In this document: piece after piece, positions 55,126 to 64,000 of the stretch | How positions within the stretch are numbered: the first letter of the stretch is position 1 | Layout: every line of letters begins with the position of its first letter | From: Anthostomella pinea | Taxonomy: Eukaryota > Ascomycota > Sordariomycetes > Xylariales > Xylariaceae | NCBI GenBank assembly: GCA_963556695.1 | Contig: CAUWAG010000003.1 | Coordinates: 372,001 to 436,000 of the forward strand | DNA: 64,000 nucleotides | Reading direction: 5' to 3' | The notes under the pieces: generated by a model | What the model saw: the letters and a program-made list of their open reading frames with translations, nothing else | Database searches by the model: none | Told to the model about the DNA's origin: nothing | Made by a program: the position numbers and the translations under genes

Positions 55126-57465
55126 AGGTCCATGCAGATTGAACGTGCGCGATCAAATCAGGTCTCGTTGAGCGTTCATGTCGTACACGGATGTACAGTC
55201 ATCAAGGTGGATGGGACACTCGAAGACTTCGGATTGTAAGGTTGTAGCAGCGGAGGCACCAAGACAGTAAAGACAGTAAGACGGGGTCCAAGACGAACGC
55301 CAGACGAACGGCAGACGAGGAGGATTTGAGATAATTTGAGGGTTCGTAGGTATGAGAGGATCAGGGTGGCTTGCAAGGGCTTCCTTCCTGTCGTCCTGAT
55401 AAGAAACATGTAAGACAGTAAGACAGGTCCGGAACTTTTCCGTCGCTGTGATGTGTGGTCGGGCTTATCGCTGCCGCCGCTTGCTGTGCCTTGTCACCAT
55501 CATCCTACCCAGACCCTTCGGCCAACCAACATTGGCACGCGTGTGACAGCATCTCCAGAATGGTGCATGAGATGAGATGGCATATCAGTGATGACCTTAC
55601 CCCGCCGTCACACCGAGGATGTCAGGCTCCAACCAATGATGAGCTGGAGTAGGAATCCTTTCCATACTCTCATCATTTCCAGGGTGTTATTATTAGTTAC
55701 TACGGCGGGCCATCCGGCTCTCTTGCCTGCAGCATTCCTGCCTGCTGATGCACCCACAGGGGGTCGAGACTCGAGCGTTCCCTTCGCTGTGGAGTACTAT
55801 AGTCCTGCTCGTCAGTGCTGTGATAGCTTCCCCACGCAGGGCTTGTTCAACTTGGGGAAATTGGGGGAGCTGCCGGTCGTCTCTGTTGTCTCAGACAGCA
55901 CGGCTTGCACGCACTATCTCAATTGTCCAGCTGGATAGCAACATGGACATGGGCCTCGGGTGGCCTTCCTGTGAGATTGACCACACGTGGACAATTCCAT
56001 CCGAGCTTCGGCAGGAGCCGGATCAGCCGGATCAGTAACCGCAATGAGACCCGGCGCCGCCGCAGGAGCCGAGGTCCATCGGCGTCCGTCAACTACCTAA
56101 CCAGCTTGGCGACCGAGATCGATCAGATATCTCTGGACTTGCCCAAATTCTGTCGAAGGGCGTTAAAGAGTCCATCACGAATAGCGATGGGAGTGGCAAG
56201 GCAAGAAAGATGATGCCGCTTCAATGTCAGCTCTTGGAGGAGCGGAATCGGTCACATGTCGTTCAATGGAACCATATTCGGGACGGGTTGACGAAGGTAG
56301 GGATTATCAATCATCGTCTACGGTATTCACCTGCAGTTCCGATCTGAGGAGACTGTCCCAACTAAGAACAGTCGCTACACCACGAGTAATGTTGAGTGGT
56401 GCTCATGTGCGAAGGATATAGAAGGCCACTTTGGGATCGGGACTCGCCCTAGCATAAGGGCGCTGTCACCATGAGTGCTCCAGTTCGACTCTTGAGAGCC
56501 AATATCCCATGAGAACCGCCACTGCGCTGCTGTGCTCGCCAACATGGCGTTAGCTCTGTGACTGATAGCTTCGGTGCACGCCACGATACGCACACCCACA
56601 CCGAAGCGACCCTACTAGATGGACCGAGAGCTGAACGGGGATTCCGGCCTGGGTGCCAACGTTCTGTGCTGAGGGAAAATAGTTCTGCTCCTGGTCAATT
56701 TCTACGGGTTGCTCGCATCCCAGGTCTCCTCCACCATGTCTGTGGTCTAGGTAAACCCCGGCCGGTTGGCATCACCGTCAACCATGTGTTCGCCAACCCG
56801 AACAAAGCGTAGGACCAGCAGCTCATCTTTCGGATAAAGGGCCGTTCAATATTGTTGGGAAGAGGATTCCTTTGTTGGTATAAAGACTCGTGTCCAACCT
56901 CCTCTCCACTTATACCATCTGCACCAATCCCGGCGAGCCTCGAACATGACCACGATTTGGATACCTTGCAGACTACCTGACTTCCGAGTCCATAGCAGCG
57001 GTGTTGAAAAGCATCGCTCGTACTTCTAGGCCGAGTCTGGGGTATTGCCTTCTGACGAAGGTCTCATGATATGAGCAGAGTTCCTCGAGACTTGGTCACG
57101 CCCGTAACTAATGAAGTCGATCCGCCAGATGGGGGTCAGGGCAGACAGGCCAGTATAGATTGTCAAATATACAGTCCATGAACATGTCTTCCTTGTCGAA
57201 CTGGAATAGGTGGTGTCATCGTGGCACGTGTGGACGCCGCAGTCCAGCTAGGATCTGGCCTGGCCACCTACAGATATCAGAAACTAGCAGCTTTACGCGG
57301 CACCGATGTGCAAACACCGCCTCGACTTAACAGCGAACAACGGGGCCTCCAGAGAGCCGACCAGAGAGCCGACCAGAGATCCTCAGGACAAAGCCTGCCT
57401 CGTGGCCAAAGCGGATGACAAGCACATTGTTCGTAAACAGCGCCTTTGTGTACTCGACTATCCGA
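55126..57465. other. Long intergenic region, no gene supported
   Basis: About 2.3 kb. Overlapping frames (for example 55588-55938 and 55905-56213) have no domain. A short GAGAGCCGACCA direct repeat lies near 57353-57376. Confidence 0.4.
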
Positions 57466-57504
57466 AGACCTCGACTATGGTATTGTTTCTTAGTCGAGGT
57501 CTTT
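57466..57504. repeat. Perfect 13-base inverted repeat (potential hairpin)
   Basis: AAGACCTCGACTA at 57466-57478 is followed 13 bases later by its exact reverse complement at 57492-57504, so a 13-pair stem with a 13-base loop can form. It lies upstream of the 57632-58411 frame. Confidence 0.8.
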
Positions 57505-57631
57505 GACACCGACAATCAGGGTTATATTAGGCATGGCCCACGCCTCGTCTTGCCCCTTCTTCCCAGCAAGAAGCTACGATTGTATTCGAATTGGTGAGGC
57601 AGGAGCATCATCACAACACCCAGTACTAACA

Positions 57632-58411
57632 ATGCCAAACACCACCATGAACGGCCTAAAGCATCTCAAGCAGGAGATAAGCCTGGAAATGGGCCTCCCA
57701 CAGCGCTCGAGCACACTGCCGGTAGCTCGACGTGAGGGCTGGGCCCGCGAGAAACCGTACGTCCTAGGCGAGAAACCCTCGCGTAGTATCTCACTGACGA
57801 CCAAGGTCAAAGGTCGCATCACCAACCTCGCAGTCGAGTGCCACCCCCGGTATAGGGGCAGCGGCGGCTCGAACGGAGCCGAAGCCGAAGCCGAAGCCGA
57901 AGCCGACGGCTACGACAGCGACGAGGAGGACCGCAGGAACGGCGTCCCCGTCACCGTCGTCGAGGCCAACCACATTCAAGAGGACAGGCAGGCGGCGCTG
58001 AAAAGCAAGATCGAGACGCTGCAGTGCAGGCGCAAGGAGCTCCAGGCGCGCTTCGAGGCGCACAGCGGTAGGTATCTGGCGTATCGTAGGTTATTCCTCT
58101 CCAAACGCGGGCCCGTGGGATGGTCCGCCGAGCGGTGGGCCATGTTCCTGGTGCTCGAAGATGACTATTTTGCTCGAAGAGACAGGCTGTGGCAGTTGGA
58201 GGAGCGGGTCCAGAAGATCTTCACCCAGTGTATGAGCTTTCAGAACCACGCTGAACTTACTAGCATGCGAAATGGCGGTCACTGGCACCGACAAGGGGCG
58301 ATGATGGTCTGGTCCATGTCGGATCCTGCTGTGGAGAAAGAGATAGCTGGTGGTGGTGGTGGTATGCCGCTGGTGTACAACGGCATAGATTACAATGCTA
58401 TAGCTACGTAG
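57632..58411 (+). CDS. Hypothetical protein with Glu-Ala repeat and coiled-coil-like region
   Basis: The frame is open for 259 codons from the Met at 57632 and continues open upstream to 57503, so a longer start cannot be excluded. It holds a Glu-Ala dipeptide run from a GCCGAA microsatellite (about 57881-57904). A charged helical stretch follows (DRQAALKSKIETLQCRRKELQARFEAH) with heptad-like spacing, then WSAERWAMFLVLEDDYFARRDRLWQLEERVQKIF. The second half has GC-rich third positions, in favour of a real gene. A Gly/Met-rich stretch lies near the C-terminus. No family recognised. Confidence 0.5.
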   Translation: MPNTTMNGLKHLKQEISLEMGLPQRSSTLPVARREGWAREKPYVLGEKPSRSISLTTKVKGRITNLAVECHPRYRGSGGSNGAEAEAEAEADGYDSDEEDRRNGVPVTVVEANHIQEDRQAALKSKIETLQCRRKELQARFEAHSGRYLAYRRLFLSKRGPVGWSAERWAMFLVLEDDYFARRDRLWQLEERVQKIFTQCMSFQNHAELTSMRNGGHWHRQGAMMVWSMSDPAVEKEIAGGGGGMPLVYNGIDYNAIAT

Positions 58412-58578
58412 GTAACCAGAGCCATTGAGCCTATACAAGTCCCCGGTATCTTGATCCTGTGGTGTGTTCCCTTTTTGAAAGCCATCTTACTGACCTTCGT
58501 GACGTGACTAGAACCATCGACTCTACTCAAGGACTCCAGTATCTTGCGCACGCGCTTGATCCAGTGTCGCGTTCCTTT

Positions 58579-59651
58579 TTAGGCCAGCTTACTGACCTTC
58601 TTCGCCGGCTCAAGTTCGACTTCGATACCTGTGGGCGCGCTTCTCTTCTTGGAACCTTCCTTGGTGCCCCTGTGAACCTTTTTGGACTCGGCCACTGTAA
58701 CATCTTCGGTTTCGCGGTCAGCCGACCGCGTCTTCGGCGCGTAATACTCCCTTCCGATCTTACCGTGCTTTCCGTTCTGTCCGTTCTTTCCGACCACTCC
58801 GTTTGCCTCCAGTTGTTCCGCCAGTTCCTCTTCATCCTCTTCGTCCTCGTCTTCTCCGGCTTCCTCGATCTCGGGCTCCTCCCCCAACAAGGTAACTTCC
58901 TCGAGGGTTTCGCCGTTCTCGGTGCCGAGTCCCTTCTCGAAGTCAGCCATGGAGATGGCGGGGGCGACTGTGGTGCTGTGCAGCTGGTCCTTCAGGTGCT
59001 CGGTTTCGTGGACGTGGTTGGTGACGTGGATGACCTTTGTCTTGATGGTCTCTCTCTCGATGACGGGCTGGATAGTCTCGTGGATATGGCTAGAAAGGTC
59101 TGGTCAGCAGCAGCACCCCGGTCTGGGCGTCTCAATGCTCACTGGTGAATGTGCTCCTCCTTCTGAGTAGGCGCAACGTCCCTCGCGTACGTGGTTTCGT
59201 CAATATGCTTCTCGTTGTGGATGGATGCAGCCTCTTTCTTGGCGGCCAGCTTGGCGGCATTATTTCGGTGATCGATCTCACGCTCAGCCTCGTTGTCCTG
59301 ATAGACGTGCTTGGTGGGGACGACCTTGGTGTCCTTGACGGGAACGACGGTGGTGTGGTAGTGGTCTTGGTGTATCTCCTTGTCGACTACGGTCTGGACT
59401 TGCTCAACCTCCTGGGGCTTGACCTCCTCGTGGACGACGGCGGCGGCCTGTTCCTTGTGTATAACTGCGGTGTCCTCCTGCATGTCCTCGGTTCTCGTGA
59501 CCTCAGCGGCACCTGCAGCCTCGACCACGGTGTCTTCCTCCCCGTCTTCCTGGGCGACGATGGTGACAGAGTGGTCAGGATGACCGGTTACGATGTTCTT
59601 GACCGAGTTGGCCAGGGTGCCCAAGACACCGGGAGACTGTTCGGAGGCCAT
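58579..59651 (-). CDS. His/Glu-rich stress-protein-like 'allergen' family protein
   Basis: Two exons (59651-59143 and 59089-58579, 53-nt intron) give 339 residues. There is no signal peptide. The chain is very polar, with many His, Glu and Val residues and recurrent patterns (HYHTTVVPVKDTKVVP, KHVYQDN, HIHETIQPVIERETI, TKVIHVTNHVHETEHL). This block order is typical of fungal proteins often labelled allergen, which look like intrinsically disordered LEA-type proteins. The C-terminal part turns strongly acidic (EAGEDEDEEDEEELAEQ) and ends in a basic tail. The start at 59651 (MASEQSPGVLG) was chosen over Met at 59804 because the first 51 codons are leader-like. Function unknown; a stress or cell-surface role would be a guess. 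Confidence 0.7.
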
Positions 59652-60589
59652 GATGGTGATGAGAGGGTGATGAGAGGATGGTGAAAGATGATGGGAGTTG
59701 TATGCCTGGGGATGATTGGTGTGAGAGATCAAAGATGATGGGAAAGCTCGCCAATTGTGTTGACTGGAGGTTTTGGGAAAGAAGAGAAGGTGGAGGTGCT
59801 GCAAGATGGATGACGACGGGGCTGTAGGTAATTGCTCTTGGTTGCCCGGCTGCCCGGTTGCCTCAGGTACTACTCACATGCACCGACTTATTAGCAGAAG
59901 GTAGGTTCTGCATGTCTGTAAATTAGGTACACCCGTGGACCTGGGGATTGCGTTTGCGCCAGCTGCTAATGCTCCGATGTTGACCTCATCCGAGGCTTGG
60001 CTGCTTGGCTCACGGTGCTTGTAAGCTGCCCTGGTCCTGTACGTCATCTGCACCTCCCAGAGCTGCAGCATTGGAACCTGGATGGAACCTGGCCTGTAGC
60101 CTGTAGGTAGGTGATTCCGGATGATGGTGCAATACCGGTTTTCCATCCCAATGCTACCAGTCAGCCCAGTCTACGACCGACATATCGTGTTTGCTGCATG
60201 GTTGTTTCAGATCACCCCTGAATGTGAATAATCCCAGCCCTGACAGAGCCTGGGCTCTGGGTCACCACGCGTTACGTCATTGGCGGCAACCTCCCTGAGA
60301 CCTTGCTGCAGTCGGGTGTGCACGGGCCTTTCCTAACGCGTCACGGAAAGGTGCGTCTATCTAGATCGGCATCTACCAGGCCTGGGGATCTACTTAGTAC
60401 TAGTAAATGCGGGGGGTTTTGCAGGACGCCGTCTTTCAACTTTCAACTTTCAAGGGGGAACTCCGAATCAAGAATCAAGTACTTATTAATGTTGGATCAT
60501 CATTATATTACGACTTTATTTTGGCCATTCTACTTATTACTAGATAATGATCGAGGGACCAGCCTCCGACGCCTCTAGCCAGAGAAGCA
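59652..60589. other. Intergenic region, no gene recognised
   Basis: The promoter side of the allergen-like gene and the 3' side of the small Cys-rich gene. A CTTTCAA repeat (two to three copies near 60433-60452) is visible. No gene supported. Confidence 0.4.
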
Positions 60590-60832
60590 TCACCGACGAG
60601 AGCCGGGCACCCACTTGAACCACTTACCCTCCGTGCTCTTGGCTGGCTCCGGACAGATCGCTGCCCTTGCCTCGCATGCCGAGCAGACAGCAATCCTAGT
60701 TTCTGTGCTATCAAGAGGCCCGATGCAGACATGACCATAGGCTTCGGCCGCAGGACACTTAAGCACCGCCTCACCCTCGAGGGGCTCACGGTCGCCGCAA
60801 ATGACAAAAAGGATCTCGCGTTGACCACACAT
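60590..60832 (-). CDS. Small Cys-rich conserved fungal protein, function unknown
   Basis: A single exon encodes 80 residues with seven Cys (C2, C12, C26, C36, C50, C53, C60), including a CSAC pair, and a central HVCIGPLDSTETRIAVC segment. It has no signal peptide. The compact Cys spacing suggests metal binding rather than disulfides. I recall similar short proteins only loosely, so the family is not named. The start codon lies just after a GTAAGT-like site, so an upstream non-coding exon is possible. Confidence 0.5.
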   Translation of the reverse strand: MCGQREILFVICGDREPLEGEAVLKCPAAEAYGHVCIGPLDSTETRIAVCSACEARAAICPEPAKSTEGKWFKWVPGSRR

Positions 60833-61346
60833 ATTTGAGACTTACCGCTGACTTCCTGGTCTAGAGGTAAGAATGGTGTGGTGCTTTCGATTGTAAGAGC
60901 TTGCGAGATGGTCGAGTCTTGATTAGCTTGGCTTGATGGTTCTTGACTGGACTATCTGATGGCGAAGCTGCGATGTTGATGAGTGATGCTGGATATCTTC
61001 TCAGATGGTCACCTTGAGTGGAACAATGGTCCTTGTCAATCCAGGATGAAAGAGGCATTGTCTGTGTTCTCTTTGTCCAAAGTGAAAACGTTGAAAGGAC
61101 TGAAGTTACGAAGCATTGGCATTGTGGTCCTTTTGGGCTCCTCATAGCCTTGTTCTCGTGGCGAACTCCTCCGCTGGCTGGCTGCCTGAAAGTTGCACAA
61201 TTGACATTGTCTCTTATCTAACAAGGGACTGAACCCTTGATAAACCCGTAACGATAGCTTCATCAGAAAAAGTAGCGATACCTTGCTATTGCTACGCTGG
61301 CGAACCGGCAACCGGCCAACTCAAGGGAGAACGATGTAATTCATAA
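60833..61346. other. Region between the small Cys-rich gene and the transposon, no gene recognised
   Basis: The frames here are short and unfeatured. A TA dinucleotide at 61347-61348 borders the transposon. Confidence 0.4.
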
Positions 61347-61348
61347 TA

Positions 61349-61402
61349 ACGTAGCTGACAAGCGAGTTGACATTACAAGCGAGTTGGCACTCGTCATGAA
61401 CT
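61349..61402. repeat. Terminal inverted repeat, left
   Basis: Begins ACGTAGCTGAC and contains the 12-base motif ACAAGCGAGTTG twice, 18 bases apart. It matches the right end in reverse complement. Confidence 0.9.
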
Positions 61403-61592
61403 CTCCAACTGCCATGTCAAATAACTTCACCACAACGCATTCAGTTCAATTCAATCAATCGGATTCCTCTTCCTCAGAGGTTTCTATCTCTATTGTACAA
61501 GTTCGCGCATTATGGCCAGTATTGCCGCAAATGCCACACCGTCGCCCACGCGCTGCCGCCCGCCTTGGACGACGACTACCTTCATCCATTTC

Positions 61593-63110
61593 CTATTTTG
61601 CCAGCTTAGTACCATCCTTTGCAGCCTGAAGATTTACTGCATCTTCAACAAAAAGTACTCCTCTTTTCACTAGACGTTTGTTTTTTGTTCTCTGGCGTTT
61701 ACTTAGTAGGTGATTGGCCTCTTCTAGTTCGCGAACCCGGGAATCAACCAAAGCGACCTTATGCATAAGACCGTATGTAGCCTTTGAAAACGAGCTCAAC
61801 GCATTAATTATTGATGTAGGTGAGCTTCCCTGGTGGTTTCTGACTCGGTTTCGGATATAAACCGATTGATTTACCGCTTCATTAATGGTGGTAGGCGTCT
61901 TCAAAGTCCAAGTAGTGGGTGGCAGATTGGGGTCTGGCGACGGTGTTCGTATGACAGCGACAGCATCCAGCTTTGAAATGACACTTTCTGGGTCAAAAGG
62001 AACAAGCCCAGTGGCACTGAAACCTGCTCGAATGTTTCCTGGCGTCATAGCAGCGTTATGTGCTTCACAAAACGCTGCAAGGAAGTCTTCTTTCGAAACA
62101 TGGGTTATATGACACCGGATGAGATCCTCAATCATGCGACCGTAAGCTCGTTTGAGCGGGCTAAAACAGCCGACATCTAGAGGCTGGAGCCTGTGTGACA
62201 AGTGGGCAGGCATACAAAGGGTGATAATGCCGTTGTTCTGACAATAATCCTCAAAGACCTGGGAATGGTGGCTTTCGTGACCATCTAGGATGAGGAGGCG
62301 TTTACCGGCAGTCATACGCGGTCTGGTATACTTATCGAAATGCTGAATCCATTCCAAACCAATCTCATTCGTGGTCCACCCGTTGTCGGACACGGCCACC
62401 TTCCAATCGCGTGGTAATATCGTGTCGCGATACCATGACGCGAGGTGGGTTTTGCCCTGTAGAATGATGAACGGCGGGACCACCCAACCATCAGCATTAA
62501 CAGCAGAGATTGCTGTAGACCATTCCCTGTTGCTTTGCTGAGCTTGTCTAGGCCTGCCACGTCTTTCGGCGCTTGTAACGACCATGCCGGACCCAATAAT
62601 GCCTATCATAAACCCAGTCTCGTCGAATTTGTAAATATCCGCGTCTTGGATACCATGTTTTGCGACTGCCGCTGCAACTTGGCAAAACCACGCGCGATAC
62701 GCGTCTGGATCCTTGTTCAAGACCCTTTGGTAGTCTATCTTCCGATGAAAACGCGTCCGGAGGCCTGGTGTACGTTTGATGAAGTTCCGCGTCCAGTTCT
62801 TTCCAACGCGTCTAGCCCCACGCGCCGCCAATAATTGATTCGCCATATCTTCAACATAACTGTACCGGGGCGGAAATGCTCTCGCATCCAGGTCGAGAAT
62901 GAAGGAACAAATGGCATTCTCTTTGGAAACCATAAGTTTCAAAGTATTGGGCATGCTGTCGCGTCGTGATGGCATTCCTTTGACTCTATTGCTCAAAATG
63001 GAACGAGGGACGTTGAAGAGTTTCGCAAGCTGAAATATAGGAATATGAGGGTCACGTAGTTTAGCTTGAACAGCTAGCTGCAAGTCTGATTCGTTATAAC
63101 GCGGTGCCAT
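61593..63110 (-). CDS. Pogo/Fot1-like transposase, stopped just before its zinc knuckle
   Basis: From the Met at 63110 (MAPRYNESD) the frame encodes 505 residues. It begins with a helix-turn-helix segment (IFQLAKLFNVPRSILSNRVKG), then a CENP-B-like DNA-binding part. The DDE domain has catalytic Asp in FDETGF, LILDGHESHH and LQPLDVGCF, with 35 residues between the last two (DD35D). A TAG at 61593-61595 ends the frame after KDGTKLAK, but the same frame continues open for 45 codons as EMDEGSRRPRRAA to CGICGNTGHNARTC, a CCHC zinc knuckle, before a TGA at 61455-61457. Fungal relatives usually keep such a knuckle, so this TAG is probably a recent nonsense mutation. Earlier in-frame Met codons lie in or beyond the terminal repeat and are less likely starts. 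Confidence 0.88.
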   Translation of the reverse strand: MAPRYNESDLQLAVQAKLRDPHIPIFQLAKLFNVPRSILSNRVKGMPSRRDSMPNTLKLMVSKENAICSFILDLDARAFPPRYSYVEDMANQLLAARGARRVGKNWTRNFIKRTPGLRTRFHRKIDYQRVLNKDPDAYRAWFCQVAAAVAKHGIQDADIYKFDETGFMIGIIGSGMVVTSAERRGRPRQAQQSNREWSTAISAVNADGWVVPPFIILQGKTHLASWYRDTILPRDWKVAVSDNGWTTNEIGLEWIQHFDKYTRPRMTAGKRLLILDGHESHHSQVFEDYCQNNGIITLCMPAHLSHRLQPLDVGCFSPLKRAYGRMIEDLIRCHITHVSKEDFLAAFCEAHNAAMTPGNIRAGFSATGLVPFDPESVISKLDAVAVIRTPSPDPNLPPTTWTLKTPTTINEAVNQSVYIRNRVRNHQGSSPTSIINALSSFSKATYGLMHKVALVDSRVRELEEANHLLSKRQRTKNKRLVKRGVLFVEDAVNLQAAKDGTKLAK

Positions 63111-63154
63111 TGTTGTTGGTGGAGATATGATGGTTTGAATCGTATTGGTTGGAA

Positions 63155-63208
63155 AGTTCATGACGAGTGCCAACTCGCTTGTAATGTCAACTCGCTTGTC
63201 AGCTACGT
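63155..63208. repeat. Terminal inverted repeat, right
   Basis: Exact reverse complement of the left repeat over 54 bases, ending GTCAGCTACGT before the flanking TA. Confidence 0.9.
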
Positions 63209-64000
63209 TAACAAGCAAACATATAAAGTAATGTTGCTGTCAAACAGTCAGCTACTCCTACCAAAGGTTTCCACTTAAGGGAGACTGTCTCCTGAAGGGG
63301 CACAAACTTCTACTCCTTCTAAATTCAACATCTTTCCCAGTAGTCTGTGTTTTTACCTAGTCCTTCCATACCCCCTTTTCCGAAAGGAGTCGAGATCCCA
63401 CGTTAACGCCTGCGGCTCCAAAGCCGTCAACCCCTGGTGCGACTAGGAAAGATACACGGTTCAGCCACAAGAAGAGTTATTCACAGATGTCTTAGCGGTA
63501 GATAACTATCGGCATATGATGTCCGTATATAATACGTAGACACTAGGCCGCGGCTTTTTTTCTACTCAAGTATCCTTCCGCGGAGTATAACGGCGTTGTC
63601 TAAAGCCTCGGGAAGGGCATGGAGAAATCCTAAAGATATGCTGCTCGTATAAATCGCCCAGTGAAATGATTTTCCAAGAAGGAGATTATCAGCCGTCATA
63701 TGCAAGCTGCCCCTGAACCTCTACACAGGCTCAACTGTCCACGACCGCCACTATCTATAGCAGCTATATGTGTGGTCCTCAACTGTCCAAGCTCTTTGTG
63801 CCGATGTTCGGAGCAGGGTAGCTTCCTATACAGCCCACAATCCTCAACTCGGGGGGTATCTCCTGACTCAACTCAAGGACAGATGACAGCAACCCCTCTC
63901 TATATATATCCAGGTCATTCTCAGCCCCATAAAACAGCGGAGCTGCGCATACATCAACTACGTCGGTACTCAGTACTTAGGTAAATTTCACCAACTTGCT
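63209..64000. other. Right-hand flank, no gene recognised
   Basis: After the TA target site there is about 0.8 kb of ordinary sequence to the window end. The frame at 63700-63984 shows no features. A TATATATAT stretch lies near 63901. Confidence 0.4.

Larger units (their letters stand above)
61349..63208 (-). mobile_element. Pogo-like (Tc1/mariner superfamily) DNA transposon with perfect terminal inverted repeats
   Basis: The element is 1,860 bp with 54-base terminal inverted repeats (61349-61402 and 63155-63208) that match perfectly by eye. It is flanked by TA on both sides (61347-61348 and 63209-63210), the target duplication of the superfamily. A single gene, the transposase, fills the interior. 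Perfect ends suggest a recent insertion. Each inverted repeat holds two copies of a 12-base motif (ACAAGCGAGTTG), probable transposase-binding sites. Confidence 0.9.

Noticed and set aside
55588..56213. Overlapping plus-strand frames in the gene-poor 55-57 kb region
   Set aside because: They overlap in different frames, lack features and show no consistent codon bias.
61384..61629. Plus-strand frame overlapping the transposon end
   Set aside because: It starts in the inverted repeat and runs opposite to the transposase and zinc-knuckle frame, which explains its openness.
63380..63450. Stem-like sequence with a CCA centre resembling a tRNA anticodon arm
   Set aside because: The arms do not pair as a five-base anticodon stem with a seven-base loop, and no acceptor stem or T-arm motif could be found.

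Overview
The window is chromosomal DNA from a filamentous ascomycete (Pezizomycotina, most likely a Sordariomycete). Genes are intron-bearing, with introns mostly 49-100 nt, GT..AG borders and CTRAY-like branch sites. The families present are typical of this group: PTH11/CFEM receptors, a gEgh16/MAS appressorial protein, a CAO-2-type carotenoid oxygenase with a microbial opsin, a LaeA-like methyltransferase, 2EXR and F-box proteins. An AT-rich block at about 22.1-25.0 kb looks like RIP-mutated repeat DNA. Exon-intron models were built by eye from splice signals, reading phase and family motifs; reading phase closes for every spliced model not called a pseudogene.

Left part (0-22 kb): the tail of an MDR oxidoreductase faces a pisatin-demethylase-like P450. 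Then come a myo-inositol-type sugar transporter, a decayed LaeA-like methyltransferase, a secreted gEgh16/MAS-like protein, a TMEM205-like membrane protein, a small protein built from Cys-Pro repeats, the 13-exon rRNA cytidine acetyltransferase (KRE33/NAT10), a Kv-beta-like aldo-keto reductase and a PTH11-like receptor broken by an in-frame stop.

Middle part (22-46 kb): the AT-rich block carries a non-RIPped solo LTR with a 5-bp target duplication. It is followed by a purine nucleoside permease gene with a frameshift/deletion. Next is a divergent pair: a microbial-rhodopsin proton-pump gene and a carotenoid cleavage oxygenase, which recalls the fungal link between carotenoid cleavage and opsins. 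Then come an IKS1-type kinase, a heme-thiolate peroxidase/peroxygenase, a CFEM-PTH11 receptor and a GMC oxidoreductase.

Right part (46-64 kb): an acyl-CoA-ligase-like adenylating enzyme and an NAD-dependent epimerase-type SDR (with the GMC enzyme a possible small metabolic neighbourhood), an F-box protein, a 2EXR protein whose 5' end carries a perfect 222-bp tandem duplication, a putative zinc-binding protein, a His/Glu-rich 'allergen'-type protein, a small Cys-rich protein, and a Pogo-like DNA transposon with 54-bp perfect terminal inverted repeats, whose transposase frame is cut by one TAG just before a zinc knuckle.

No rRNA, confident tRNA or CRISPR was seen. I found no clearly new defence-like or otherwise unprecedented system. 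The most interesting items are the opsin/oxygenase pair, the UTR-capturing tandem duplication, the Cys-Pro repeat protein, the near-intact transposon and the cluster of recently damaged genes.
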